NCBI GenBank assembly: GCA_001972305.1
Contig: BDDD01002137.1
Location: 18,155-82,154, forward strand
Source of the DNA: Cephalotus follicularis
Taxonomy: Eukaryota; Streptophyta; Magnoliopsida; Oxalidales; Cephalotaceae
Length of the DNA stretch: 64,000 nt
Reading direction: 5' to 3'
The notes beneath the pieces are model-generated. The model made no database searches. It worked only from the letters and a program-made list of their open reading frames with translations, and had not been told where the DNA came from. Of the stretch, positions 23,581 through 32,192 are shown piece by piece. How positions within the stretch are numbered: position 1 is the stretch's first letter; every line of letters begins with the position of its first letter. Made by a program: the position numbers and the translations under genes.

Positions 23581-23960
23581 TAATCAGGCCGAACAACGCA
23601 TTGACCGACACCAAAACGGCCATAGCTTGTCCTTAGGATGAAAACCATCTCCACCCGCGACGCTATTGGCAGCGGGAAATGCACGACAGTGGAAAAAACT
23701 CGGGGAGAAGAAGAAAGAGAAAAGAGAAGAAAGGAAGAGAAGGGTTACCATGGTTGGTAGAGGACCCACGCCCCATCTTCTGGTTCGGGGCCTTCGTCTG
23801 GCGTCGTCTTCTCCCGGCGCACAGTTCTCTCTCCTGCTCTCTCTCTCGCTTTCTCTCCCATGCTCTGTGTCTTTTCTTTCTTCATAGCGCGCCTGGCGCT
23901 TCTATAAAGTGTCAGGCACTTTTTCTTTTTTTCTTTTCTTTTTAAATTTGGGTTATTGCA

Positions 23961-24200
23961 ACCACGTTGCATCAACACGCAACCCAAACCTTTACCCGAA
24001 CCATCGCTATACAGGGCAAAATCTTCACTACCATCAGGCAATGCCAAGATAGGAGCAGAGATCAACCGATCCTTCAACTCTTGGAAACTAGTCTCACAGT
24101 CTCTATCCCAGATAAATAAATTATTCTTTTGGGTCATATCTGCCAATGGCGCACCAAATCTTGAAAAATTATGGATGAATCTCTGACAATAACCTGCCAA
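23961..24200 (-). pseudogene. G2 RNase H, 5' half
   Basis: The minus-strand reading runs from the connection domain (AGYCQRFIHNFSRFGAPLAD) through ETSFQELKDRLISAPILALP to ALYSDGSGKGLGCVLMQRG, with the first catalytic Asp in YSDGS. It is cut after LMQRG by S1. The residues beyond that in this frame come from the inserted LTR. Confidence 0.85.
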
Positions 24201-24930
24201 GCCAAGGAAACTGCGTACCTCTGTAAAATTCTTCGGTTGTGGGCAATCTCGGACAACCTCAGTTTTCTACGGATCCACTGTCAAACCTTCCCCGGAAACT
24301 ATGTGACCAAGGAATATCACATGGTCAAGCCAAAAGTCGCACTTAATGAATTTGGCATACAAGCATTGATCTCTGAGAATTTGTAAAACTACGCTCAGAT
24401 AGTGTGCATGTTCCTCCTCGTTCTTCGAATATATCAGAATATCATCAATGAACACAACAACAAACTGATCTAGATATGATCGGAAGACATCGTTTAACAA
24501 GGAAATGAATGTTGCCAGTGCATTGGTCACACTAAATGGCATTACTAGGAACTCATAGTGACCATACCGATTTCAAAAATTGGTCTTTTAAATATCTCCT
24601 CCCCGTACTCTTAGGTGATGATAACCCGATCTCAAGTCAAGTTTAGAGAATCCTCTTGAACCTTTTAACTGATCAAACAATTCCTCAATGTGTGGAAGAC
24701 GATACTTGTTCTTAAGTGTCTCCTTATTCAACATCCGATAATGAATACAAAGTCTCATCGATCCATCATTCTTCTTCACAAATAATATGGGTGCACCCCA
24801 TCGGCAAACACTAGGTCGAACGAAGCCTTTGTCATTCAAGTCTTGCAATTGAATTTTCAATTCTCTCAATTTCGCAGGAGCCATTTTATATGGTGCCTTA
24901 GAAATAGGAGTTGTACTAGGTACCGGATCA
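24201..24930 (-). pseudogene. G2 reverse transcriptase
   Basis: Blocks in order: [53 protein letters not shown] (first catalytic Asp), [32 protein letters not shown] (intact FIDD loop) and [15 protein letters not shown]. Stops fall at about 24587 and 24266. The catalytic residues survive although the frame does not. Confidence 0.85.
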
Positions 24931-25511
24931 ATGACGAACTCCATATTCCTCTTTGGCGACAACGATACTAAATCTACAGGAAATACATCAGGAAATTCAT
25001 TCACGATGGGAAACTTCTCAAGGCTCAATCCATTCTCCTTCTTACTGTTAATCACATAAGCTAGATACCCTTTGCATCCCTTCACAAGATACTTTGATGC
25101 ACAAGTGAAGGATATAATCAGTGTAGAAAACCCCTTGTCTCCCTCAAGTTGGAAAATAGTACCATCGGGCAGACAAAACTTCACCATCTTGTTGTAACAA
25201 TCCATGCAAGCACGATGAGCTGATAGCCAATCCATACCCAAGATAACATCGAAGTCTCGAATGGGCAACACAATAAGATCTGCATACAACGGAATACCTG
25301 CCATAGAAATCTTGCAACAGTTACATCTAGAATATGTACACATGGAATCCCCAGCAGGTGGACTCATATCAATAACATATGGCCTGCAATCGGGGGTCTT
25401 ATCCAAAGAGGATGCAAATCGTGAGGCAATAAATGAGTGTGATGCTCCTGGATCTAATAATCCTCTAGCAGAAAAACGATAGATATAAAGTGTACCTCCC
25501 ATAATAGTGGT
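24931..25511 (-). pseudogene. G2 aspartic protease
   Basis: Shares an open frame with the start of RT. It shows the active-site motif [15 protein letters not shown], then [20 protein letters not shown] and the linker FPDVFPVDL. The Asp-Pro-Gly-Ala form is normal for plant Gypsy proteases. Upstream it follows gag after a short linker containing a stop. Confidence 0.85.
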
Positions 25512-26408
25512 AGACTCTGGAACTTCTGGCTAAGTAAGGGTAAAGACTCTACCTTTCATGATGCCCTTGTCAGTATCCTTCTGCTGCAAAGGTCCAGCTG
25601 CATTACCGTTACTACCCACAGGTCTAGTGGCCACTGTTCCTTGACCCTTCAGAAAATCCCTCATTAAATGGCCAGATGCTCCACACCTCATGCACAACCC
25701 ATTCTTTACCCAAAAATCCTTCTGCTGATGGACAGTACGAGCAGAATGAAAACAAACTCCAGATCTTGCATTGCATCCCTGACTAGGAGTGCCTTGAGTG
25801 GCAGACTGCTAAGATATATTCTTCATTGACTTGGTTGGAGAACCACTACCCTGCCACTTTGATGAAGCTGGCCTAGACCGTGTGGAGGTTTTCTTAGTCT
25901 GCTATGCATGGGCCCTCTCAGCACGGTCTTCATTCTGGATTATCTCTAACAATCTCGCCTTTTGGGAAACTTGCACAAAGGTCCCCAACTCCATGGCTCC
26001 AATCTTCGCCCAAAGATCGAGTCGTAGGTCTTTCAAATACCTCTGAATTTTCTTTTCTTCATCAGCCACAAGATAAGCTGAGTGTCTGGCTAACTCCATA
26101 AACTTGGCCTGATATTCAGCCACTGTCATATCACCTTAACATAACTCTAAAAGCTCCGTCTTCCTACATTCACACTCAATCCGTGGAACATAAGTCTCAA
26201 GGAGTTCACCTTGAAATCTCTCCTAATCACTGTCAAGTCCAGTGGAATCCCATTTTTCTTTGACTATCTCCCACAAATGAGTGGCCTTAACCCATAAACA
26301 GTAAACAGAAAATTTAAGCCTCTGTTCATCCGTGCAATCCATAACAGTAAAGATCTTCTCCATATGATGTAACCATCTCTCAGCAATAGAAGCATCAATC
26401 TCACCCTT
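25512..26408 (-). pseudogene. gag: G2 gag, C-terminal two thirds
   Basis: Begins exactly at the Copia-1 junction. Blocks are EIDASIAERWLHHMEKIF, YCLWVKATHLWEIVKEKW, MTVAEYQAKFMELARHSAY (retrotrans_gag core) and VSQKARLLEIIQNEDRAE. The single zinc knuckle near 25660-25705 reads CMRCGASGHLMRDF, so the last Cys of the CCHC is Phe. Stops separate the blocks. The N-terminus continues at 33462. Confidence 0.85.
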
Positions 26409-26569
26409 TGTTGGCCTTTGCCACCCTGATTAAATGTTTACCACATGTTATTTTGATGATTAACAAACGTAGATTACTTGTATGCATAATTCTTTAAGTT
26501 ATAATTGCATTTACTCACTTGATTCTTTGTCCAAAGTTGTGCCAAGACTGTTTATGCAGATACAGGCAA

Positions 26570-27085
26570 TTCCAGCCGACTGGAGACCAAATCCAGTAGA
26601 CTGCCAAGGCTAGGAGTCGACTTCCAAAGATTGTTAGTCGACTGCATCTTCAACCAAAACCCAGAATCTGCAGAAACAGCACACCAGTCGACTGCCGGGC
26701 ACATCCAGTCGACTGCCAGGCAAATCCAGTCGGCTGTCGCAGGGCATTAGTCGATTGCCATGAGGTACAAATCAGGCAGGAGCTTCTGTAACATTTCACA
26801 CCCAATCAAGCCGACTGAAGCAGGGGACCAGTCGACTGCCAGGGGGTCCAGTCAACTGCCACAGGGGTCCAGCCGACTGCCATCAATTGTGCAAAATCAT
26901 ACAGTAGGTTTTGTAACTTCTTATTTAGCCTCAACAGCCGACTGAAGCAGGGCATCAGTCGACTGCCGAGCATTCCAGTCGACTGCCTACAGGATCCAGC
27001 CGACTGCCGCACTACCAACGGCTATAAACAAATATACGCGCCATCGAACCAGCTGACTGCCGTCCAAATCCAGCCGACTGGATTT
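26570..27085. repeat. CAGTCGACTG array, Copia-1 5' LTR (about 18 copies)
   Basis: Copies of CAGTCGACTGCC and variants (CAGCCGACTG, CAGTCAACTG, TAGTCGATTG, CAGCTGACTG), most spaced 18-35 bp, occupy half a kilobase and stop about 40 bp before the TATA-like box. The first and last copies read CAGCCGACTGGA. Confidence 0.9.
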
Positions 27086-27124
27086 GTATCAGACAGTTAA
27101 AAATAGATCCGTTGGAGGCTCAAC

Positions 27125-27130
27125 TATAAG
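27125..27130 (+). promoter_or_regulatory. TATA-like box, Copia-1 5' LTR
   Basis: CTATAAGAGG lies directly downstream of the palindrome array and is preserved in the 3' LTR at 32909-32914. Its place between array and AC-rich leader fits a U3/R boundary. Inferred, not tested. Confidence 0.6.
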
Positions 27131-27514
27131 AGGAAAATTGGACTTCTTGCACAAGTGATCAAGCTTTCAATATACACATTCTCTCAAGCTATCTCAAGCA
27201 CAATACCAAGCATTCATACAATCAAAAGAGATCAATCCAAAGCAATCATTTACATTTACAAAGCTTTGTACTTTACATTACATACACACTTGTAGCTTTG
27301 TTTAGAGTTGTGCTTCATTGTAAACAAATTCGCTACGAATTTGTAAACACTTAAACTACTACTTTCACACATACAAGAGAGGTTGTCTCTTGTATTGCTC
27401 GGTTGGAGCAAAGTTATAATTCGCTTGGTTGGAGCGAAAGTATTGGAGCTCGGTTGGAGTTCCAAGCCCGGATTGGGGCATACCTAGTGAATACTCAAGG
27501 GGAGGCCTTGGGGA

Positions 27515-27546
27515 GTGGACGTAGGCGGTTTGCCGAACCACTATAT
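27515..27546 (+). other. Conserved U5 hairpin motif GTGGACGTAGGC..GCCGAACCAC
   Basis: GTGGACGTAGGC and GCCGAACCAC can pair (GTGG with CCAC, GGC with GCC). The same block occurs in the 3' LTR (33299-33330) and, with a different loop, in Copia-2 (44976-45010 and 48337-48371), although the LTRs otherwise differ. Such conservation suggests an RNA element near the primer site. Confidence 0.6.
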
Positions 27547-27680
27547 ATTCATTTGCAATCTCTAAACCCTACACTCTTTACTTTCTGCATTGTGTGTTTG
27601 AGTAATTAATTTTATTTGTGGTATATTTGCTAGATAAATTTTTATTAGTCTATTCACCCCCCCTCTAGACTTCCTACAAT

Positions 27681-27691
27681 TGGTATCAGAG
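27681..27691 (+). other. Copia-1 primer-binding site
   Basis: TGGTATCAGAG two bases after the 5' LTR, complementary to initiator-Met tRNA. Confidence 0.92.
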
Positions 27692-27732
27692 AGGGTTACT
27701 CTTTTTAAAGTTTAACATCTTGAGTTTAGATC

Positions 27733-29550
27733 ATGGCCGCTACTAGCATGAACAACCAATCCCGACACAATGACGATGTCTCCGAATTTAAGGTCCCATT
27801 TTTTAGTGGTGACAATTTTCCTTATTGGAAAAGCCGTATGGAGATATACCTTAAGTCTAGAGACTTTAGGAATTGGCTTAGTGTTCAGAATGGCCCTCAC
27901 ACCCCAATGAAGCTCAATGACAAAAATGAACTCATCTCCAAACCGGAAGACGAATGGGATGAGGATGACTTTAGAAAATTGACCATAGATAACAAGGCCT
28001 TGAACATTTTACTTGTATCTTTAGACAAGACCGAATACAATCTCGTTAGGAGATGTACTTCCGCACATGAGGTGTGGAAATTGCTCATTCTTACCCATGA
28101 GGGTACCGAGCAAGTTAAGAATGCCAAACTTGCCTTGCTAAATAGAGATTATGAATTGTTTAAAATGCAACCGAACGAATCCATTAAAAATTTGTATAAT
28201 CGGTTGCTTGATCTTACTAATGGTTTGCTTAGTCTTGGTAAGGTATTTGGGCAGGACGAACTTGTAAGGAAATTGCTAGGGTGTCTCAATGATGAGTGGG
28301 AACCCAAGGTGACGGCAATTGAAGAATCGAAGGACTTGAAGACAATGGAGATTGAAGAACTTCTAGGCTCCCTCGTGACTCATGAGGTTAAATTGAACAA
28401 GAAATCGGCAAATGTGGTGGAGACAAAGCCGCAAGAGGAGAGAAGAAAGGACATTGCTCTCAAAAGTACACACAAGGAAGAAATGTCTAGTGGAGATGAG
28501 CTAGAGGAAGAGGACTATGTTCTCTTTGCGAAACGGTTTGCAAAATTCACAAACATGAACAAGGCAAGAAGATCTCAAAAGAGAAACTTCAACAAGGGAG
28601 AAGGAAGCAAGATGGATCCTCCCACATGCTTCGAATGCAACAAACCGGGGCACATCAAAGTTGATTGCCCACAATTGAAGAAAACGAAGCTATTCAAGAA
28701 GAAAGCACTCAAGGCTTGGCACCTAAGTGATGATGAATCCTCCGAGGATGAAGTCACGGAGCAAGTAGCAAACCTATGCTTTATGGCATTGAGTGATGAT
28801 GAAGAGGATAGCGAAAATGAGGTAGGCGACTCGTACACTTTTGGTGAATTGCAATTTGCTTTTGATGAATTGCTCATAGAATTTAAGAAAAAATGTTCAC
28901 AATGTTCACTTCTTAAGAAATCCATGACTAGTGTAGAAAAAGAAAAGGAATTACTAGTTGTTGAAAATGAGCATTTAAAAAATGACATTGCTATGTTAGA
29001 GCATGAACTAGGTAAAAAGGAAATTGACTTAGCTAAACCTACTTCACCTAGTGACACTACCTTAGAAAAGGAAATAGAGTCCCTAAGAGAAAAGAATGTG
29101 AATTTAGAAAAATCCTTTAGTAAATTCACATTAGGAAGCAAGAAGTTAGAAGAGATGCTAGGTAGTCAAAGGTCATACCTAGATAAGACCGGAATAGGTT
29201 ATGCCCCTTTAGAGGTTAAGGCTAAATTGAAAAAGGCTAGGAAAAGACCTCATTGCACATATTGCAATAAAATAGGACATACTAGAAATAAATGTTTTAG
29301 AAGGATTGCACATTCACATCACTCACACACTAGACCATCACCTTATTATGATGCAATCACTTTTAGACAAGTGTGGGTTCCCAAGGGAACTATTAGTGCT
29401 AAAAGTAACATTAAAGGACCCAATAAACAAAGGGTACCAAGATCAAATTCCTTTAACGTTTTTGTAGGTGGAACAATGCTTGCGGGCAAACCACAAAGAG
29501 GAGCAACCATGGTATGTGGATACCGGGTGCTCGAAGCACATGACGGGTGA
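27733..29550 (+). CDS. gag: Copia-1 Gag (605 aa, intact ORF)
   Basis: Starts at ATG 27733, 42 bases after the primer site. The first ~230 residues are the plant Copia Gag fold (DUF4219/UBN2 type): FSGDNFPYWKSRMEIYL, CTSAHEVWKLLILTHEG and ESIKNLYNRLLDLTNGLLS. A CCHC knuckle CFECNKPGHIKVDC lies near residue 300, followed by acidic and coiled-coil stretches (about 370-480) and a second knuckle CTYCNKIGHTRNKC near residue 515. Gag assembles particles and packages RNA. The last 14 residues run out of frame over the protease active site, so Gag and the protease remnant are in different frames. It is the longest undamaged ORF in the window and could be translated. Confidence 0.9.
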   Translation: MAATSMNNQSRHNDDVSEFKVPFFSGDNFPYWKSRMEIYLKSRDFRNWLSVQNGPHTPMKLNDKNELISKPEDEWDEDDFRKLTIDNKALNILLVSLDKTEYNLVRRCTSAHEVWKLLILTHEGTEQVKNAKLALLNRDYELFKMQPNESIKNLYNRLLDLTNGLLSLGKVFGQDELVRKLLGCLNDEWEPKVTAIEESKDLKTMEIEELLGSLVTHEVKLNKKSANVVETKPQEERRKDIALKSTHKEEMSSGDELEEEDYVLFAKRFAKFTNMNKARRSQKRNFNKGEGSKMDPPTCFECNKPGHIKVDCPQLKKTKLFKKKALKAWHLSDDESSEDEVTEQVANLCFMALSDDEEDSENEVGDSYTFGELQFAFDELLIEFKKKCSQCSLLKKSMTSVEKEKELLVVENEHLKNDIAMLEHELGKKEIDLAKPTSPSDTTLEKEIESLREKNVNLEKSFSKFTLGSKKLEEMLGSQRSYLDKTGIGYAPLEVKAKLKKARKRPHCTYCNKIGHTRNKCFRRIAHSHHSHTRPSPYYDAITFRQVWVPKGTISAKSNIKGPNKQRVPRSNSFNVFVGGTMLAGKPQRGATMVCGYRVLEAHDG

Positions 29551-29566
29551 CAAAAGCCTCTTCTTA
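29510..29566 (+). pseudogene. Copia-1 protease active-site remnant
   Basis: In the frame offset by one from gag, 29510 onward reads WYVDTGCSKHMTGDKSLF, the start of the Copia protease with its DTG triad. The next residues should lead into protease and integrase, but the sequence passes at once into RNase H. The overlap with gag is a few dozen bases. Confidence 0.85.
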
Positions 29567-29978
29567 TTCTGATGCCGACTATGGTGGTTGCAAATTGGAT
29601 AGAAAGAGTACTAGTGGCACTTGCCAATTTCTAGGTAACTCTTTGGTATCTTGGTTTTCCAAGAAACAAAATAGTGTAGCTCTATCCACCACCGAAGCCG
29701 AATATGTTACGGCGGGAAGTTGTTGTGCTCAAGTCTTGTGGCTTAAGCAACAACTTTGCGATTTCAGAATTAGCATTAGCAATGTTTGTATTAAATGTGA
29801 TAATACTAGTGCTATTACTTTAAGTAGAAACCCCGTTCAACACTCTAAGTCTAAGCACATTGAAATTAGACACCATTTTCTTAGAGATCATGTTGAAAAG
29901 GGTGATATATTTCTTGAATATATTGACACGTTAAACCAAGTTGCAGATATATTCACAAAGCCGCTGGATAACGAATGA
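29567..29978 (+). pseudogene. Copia-1 RNase H C-terminal domain
   Basis: SYSDADYGGCKLDRKSTSGT, ALSTTEAEYVTAGSC and HIEIRHHFLRDHVEKG are the Copia RNase H signature, with Asp in SDADYGG and Glu in TTEAEY, ending QVADIFTKPLDNE. There is no RT upstream; the domain is joined to the protease start by a deletion. It is open for about 130 codons but has no start of its own in the natural polyprotein. Confidence 0.88.
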
Positions 29979-30426
29979 TTCTGCACTTTGCGTAGAGAGC
30001 TAGGTATGCAAAATCCTTCCTAACTCACTTTAAATGTAATTGTGATGCTTAATTGATTTTTGATTGAATTATGTGAAAAATGTTTTCAAAAATCATCTTG
30101 CATTTAAACATTGAGTTTTCAAACTCAATAACATATATTAGCTCACTTGCCTTGGTTACTATTAGTCCATAATAGTGTACCAAAGGTTTGCATTTTCAAG
30201 TTGGATTGGCAATTTTCTGCATTTCCTTTTCTGCAGAAAACAGCCGACTGGACAACTAGTCCAGTCGACTGCATGCTAATCCAGTCGACTGCCATTAGTG
30301 GCCAGTCGACTGGAATTTCGATAGACAGGGTTTTAAACTCGACTTCTCACCTGCCCTCTCTCACTTCTCTCAATTCTAAATCGCCAAAAACCCTAGAAAC
30401 TCCCATTTTCGAACCTGTAAACAACA
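29979..30426 (+). other. Noncoding spacer between RNase H and the extra ORF
   Basis: Holds the pol 3' tail and, at 30241-30313, four CAGTCGACTG copies, followed by a TC-rich leader (CACTTCTCTCAATTC). No gene is seen. Confidence 0.7.
30241..30313. repeat. Internal CAGTCGACTG array upstream of the extra ORF
   Basis: Four copies (CAGCCGACTGG, then three CAGTCGACTG) spaced about 20 bp, ending 114 bases before the ATG at 30427. It matches the LTR array in motif and spacing but not in flanking sequence. Confidence 0.85.
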
Positions 30427-31581
30427 ATGGGTCCTAAAAGACAAAGAGGAAGTTCTTCAAGGCTTGCAAGAGGCTCTCAAGAGGAGTTAGATTATGACAA
30501 CAACCTCTTTCTCTCCAAGGAGAAAGAGATGAGGTATAATTCCTACTTTAGCTCAGTTAAGTTACATTGTGAGAAATGGCTGAGTAGGGATGTGTTAGTG
30601 AGTAATCTTGCTGTGGTAATTACTTGGTTTGATGCTATGGGTTGGCTTGATTACATTTGCTCATCACACATTATATACCCTAGGCTTGTGAAAATGTTTT
30701 ATGCCAATTTAGCAACCTCCACAACTTGCATTTCCAATTCGTTTGTTCTAGGCACTCCCATTTGTATTACTCCCGACCTAATTGCCGAAACATTAGGAAT
30801 TCCCAATGAGGGAATTACTAATTTTCATGACATAGGAAAAACCGAGGCACTAGGGATTTGTCTAGAGCAACCAAATGTGAATCCAATTATGAATGTGACT
30901 AGTAGTCACTTACCTATTGCCTCTAGGATTATTCTACTCCTTGTTACCAACACTTTTCTTCCTACAGAAGGATCAAACACATTCCCCTCCGAGCGCGATC
31001 TTAAATTCGTCGCTTGTGTTAAAAATGGAACCCAAATTAACCTACCTTATCTCATTGTCAACCACTTATTGTCTAGGCCAAATCACACTCCATATCCTAT
31101 GCTTCTTAGTAGGATTATTTCGACTGTCCTAGCTTCTTTTAACATTGATATCCCGGATGATGAGCATAGTGTTAAGCCTTCCCATAAGCATTTGGTGAAT
31201 AAGGCGGGACTTAGACATTGTGGCATTGTGTTTGACGATGGTGAGTGGGTAAAGATGCATGGACGAGGTAGAGAGCAAGCAAGAGAGCCAGAGCCTGTTA
31301 GGGCTGGGGATGATGATGATGAGGAGGAGGACGATCCACAGTAGTATGAGATGCGTCCGAGTGCTGGACCGGGGAGTAGCAGCAGCAGGCCTACTCTTGA
31401 TTCACTTATGGCCAGAATGGATATTGTCCAAGCTGATATGGAGTTTATCAAAGGTGAAATGCATCAATTTCGTGAGGGGCAAGCAAACATTCTTCAAGGA
31501 CAGGCCGACATTCGACAAGGACAAGCTGACATCCTCCAGTGGCTTCAAAACACTTTCCCACAGCACCCTCCTCCATCCTGA
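30427..31581 (+). pseudogene. Copia-1 extra ORF downstream of pol, one in-frame stop
   Basis: ATG at 30427 opens 305 codons to a TAG at 31342-31344; the same frame continues to 31581. The N-terminus is basic (MGPKRQRGSSSRLARGS). The middle (VKMFYANL, ITPDLIAETLGIPNEG, SRIISTVLASFNIDIP) resembles the 'putative plant transposon protein' family found as an accessory or env-like ORF downstream of pol in SIRE- and Athila-type elements. An acidic tract (DDDDEEEDD) precedes the stop. After it comes a helical segment with GQADI-type 7-residue repeats (31480-31540), suggesting a coiled coil. I see no convincing signal peptide or membrane anchor, so calling it an envelope is not justified. Confidence 0.7.
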
Positions 31582-32192
31582 GCTTATATTTGCATCATCA
31601 TGCTTTTTCTACTTGTATTTTCAAACTTTGCATTTGTAATGGTTTTTAGAGTCTGAAAGACAATGTGTTTATGTTCCTAATGTTTTTAAGCTTCTAATGA
31701 CAATATGTATTTTGATTATGTGTTGAATGCCAAAGTATATCATATTATTGCTTTGATTTGTTTACTTCAAATGTTTAATAGAATTGTGCTTCTATCTTAA
31801 TGGATCTCTCTTATTGCATTGTTTTTATTGATAAAATTATATAGGAATGCATAAGTTGAGGGGGAGCTCTTCAATCCGTGCTATGATCGAGGGGGAGCTT
31901 CCACCTCTCTTTTTGTTGTTTGACAAAAAGGGGGAGAGAAGTTTTATGTTTTGCACATTGCATGAAGTTGCATATTGAAATGAAGTTAATATGCTTTTTG
32001 GGAAATTATTAAAAAATATTGCATTTTGATGGAAAAGGTTGTACTCTTGCATTGAGCAAGTGTACTTTGCTATGACAAATGCATTGGATATGCCTATATT
32101 GGTATATTTGGACTTTGGAACAATATTGAGTAAAATTTGTCAAGATTTATGCAAAATATGCATGTTTTGTCAATCATCAAAAAGGGGGAGAT
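31582..32192 (+). other. Copia-1 3' untranslated tail with four GGGGGAG tracts and the PPT
   Basis: AT-rich noncoding sequence. Purine tracts of GGGGGAG type occur near 31857, 31889, 31927 and 32183; the last (AAAAAGGGGGAGATT) abuts the LTR and is the PPT. The others may be secondary plus-strand primers. Confidence 0.8.

Larger units (their letters stand above)
21315..23960 (-). mobile_element. Solo LTR S1 in G2 RNase H (2646 bp)
   Basis: Flanked by a perfect 5-bp duplication ACCAC (21310-21314 and 23961-23965). On the minus strand it runs from TGCAATAACCC to CGGGGCGTGATA; each end is one transition from the usual TGTAATA..TGACA. Its blocks GCGTTTGGCGCTGAGTC and GAGTTGACTCA are shared with the LARD LTR (35520-35600), so the families are related. 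No coding similarity or primer site lies inside, hence solo LTR. It contains GTAAAAATGGTCAGAACCC direct repeats near 22070-22130 and an (AT)n tract at 21411-21438. Confidence 0.85.
26409..27678 (+). repeat. Copia-1 5' LTR
   Basis: TGTTGGCCTTTGCC to CTTCCTACA. The left half is the CAGTCGACTG array, followed by a TATA-like box at 27125, an AC-rich transcribed part and the conserved GTGGACGTAGGC..CCAC hairpin near the end. Confidence 0.93.

Noticed and set aside
26570-27085. Regularly spaced palindromic repeats resembling a CRISPR array
   Set aside because: Units are only 10 bp, spacing is irregular, and the array lies inside a plant LTR and is duplicated in the partner LTR. There is no cas gene and no prokaryotic context.
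28575-29141. 188-codon minus-strand ORF, rich in Ser and Phe
   Set aside because: It is antisense to the intact Copia-1 gag coiled-coil region. Composition follows from the complementary Glu/Lys/Asp codons and no motif is visible.
30427-31344. Copia-1 extra ORF as a true envelope gene
   Set aside because: No signal peptide, membrane anchor or glycoprotein-like Cys pattern was seen. Kept as an extra ORF only.
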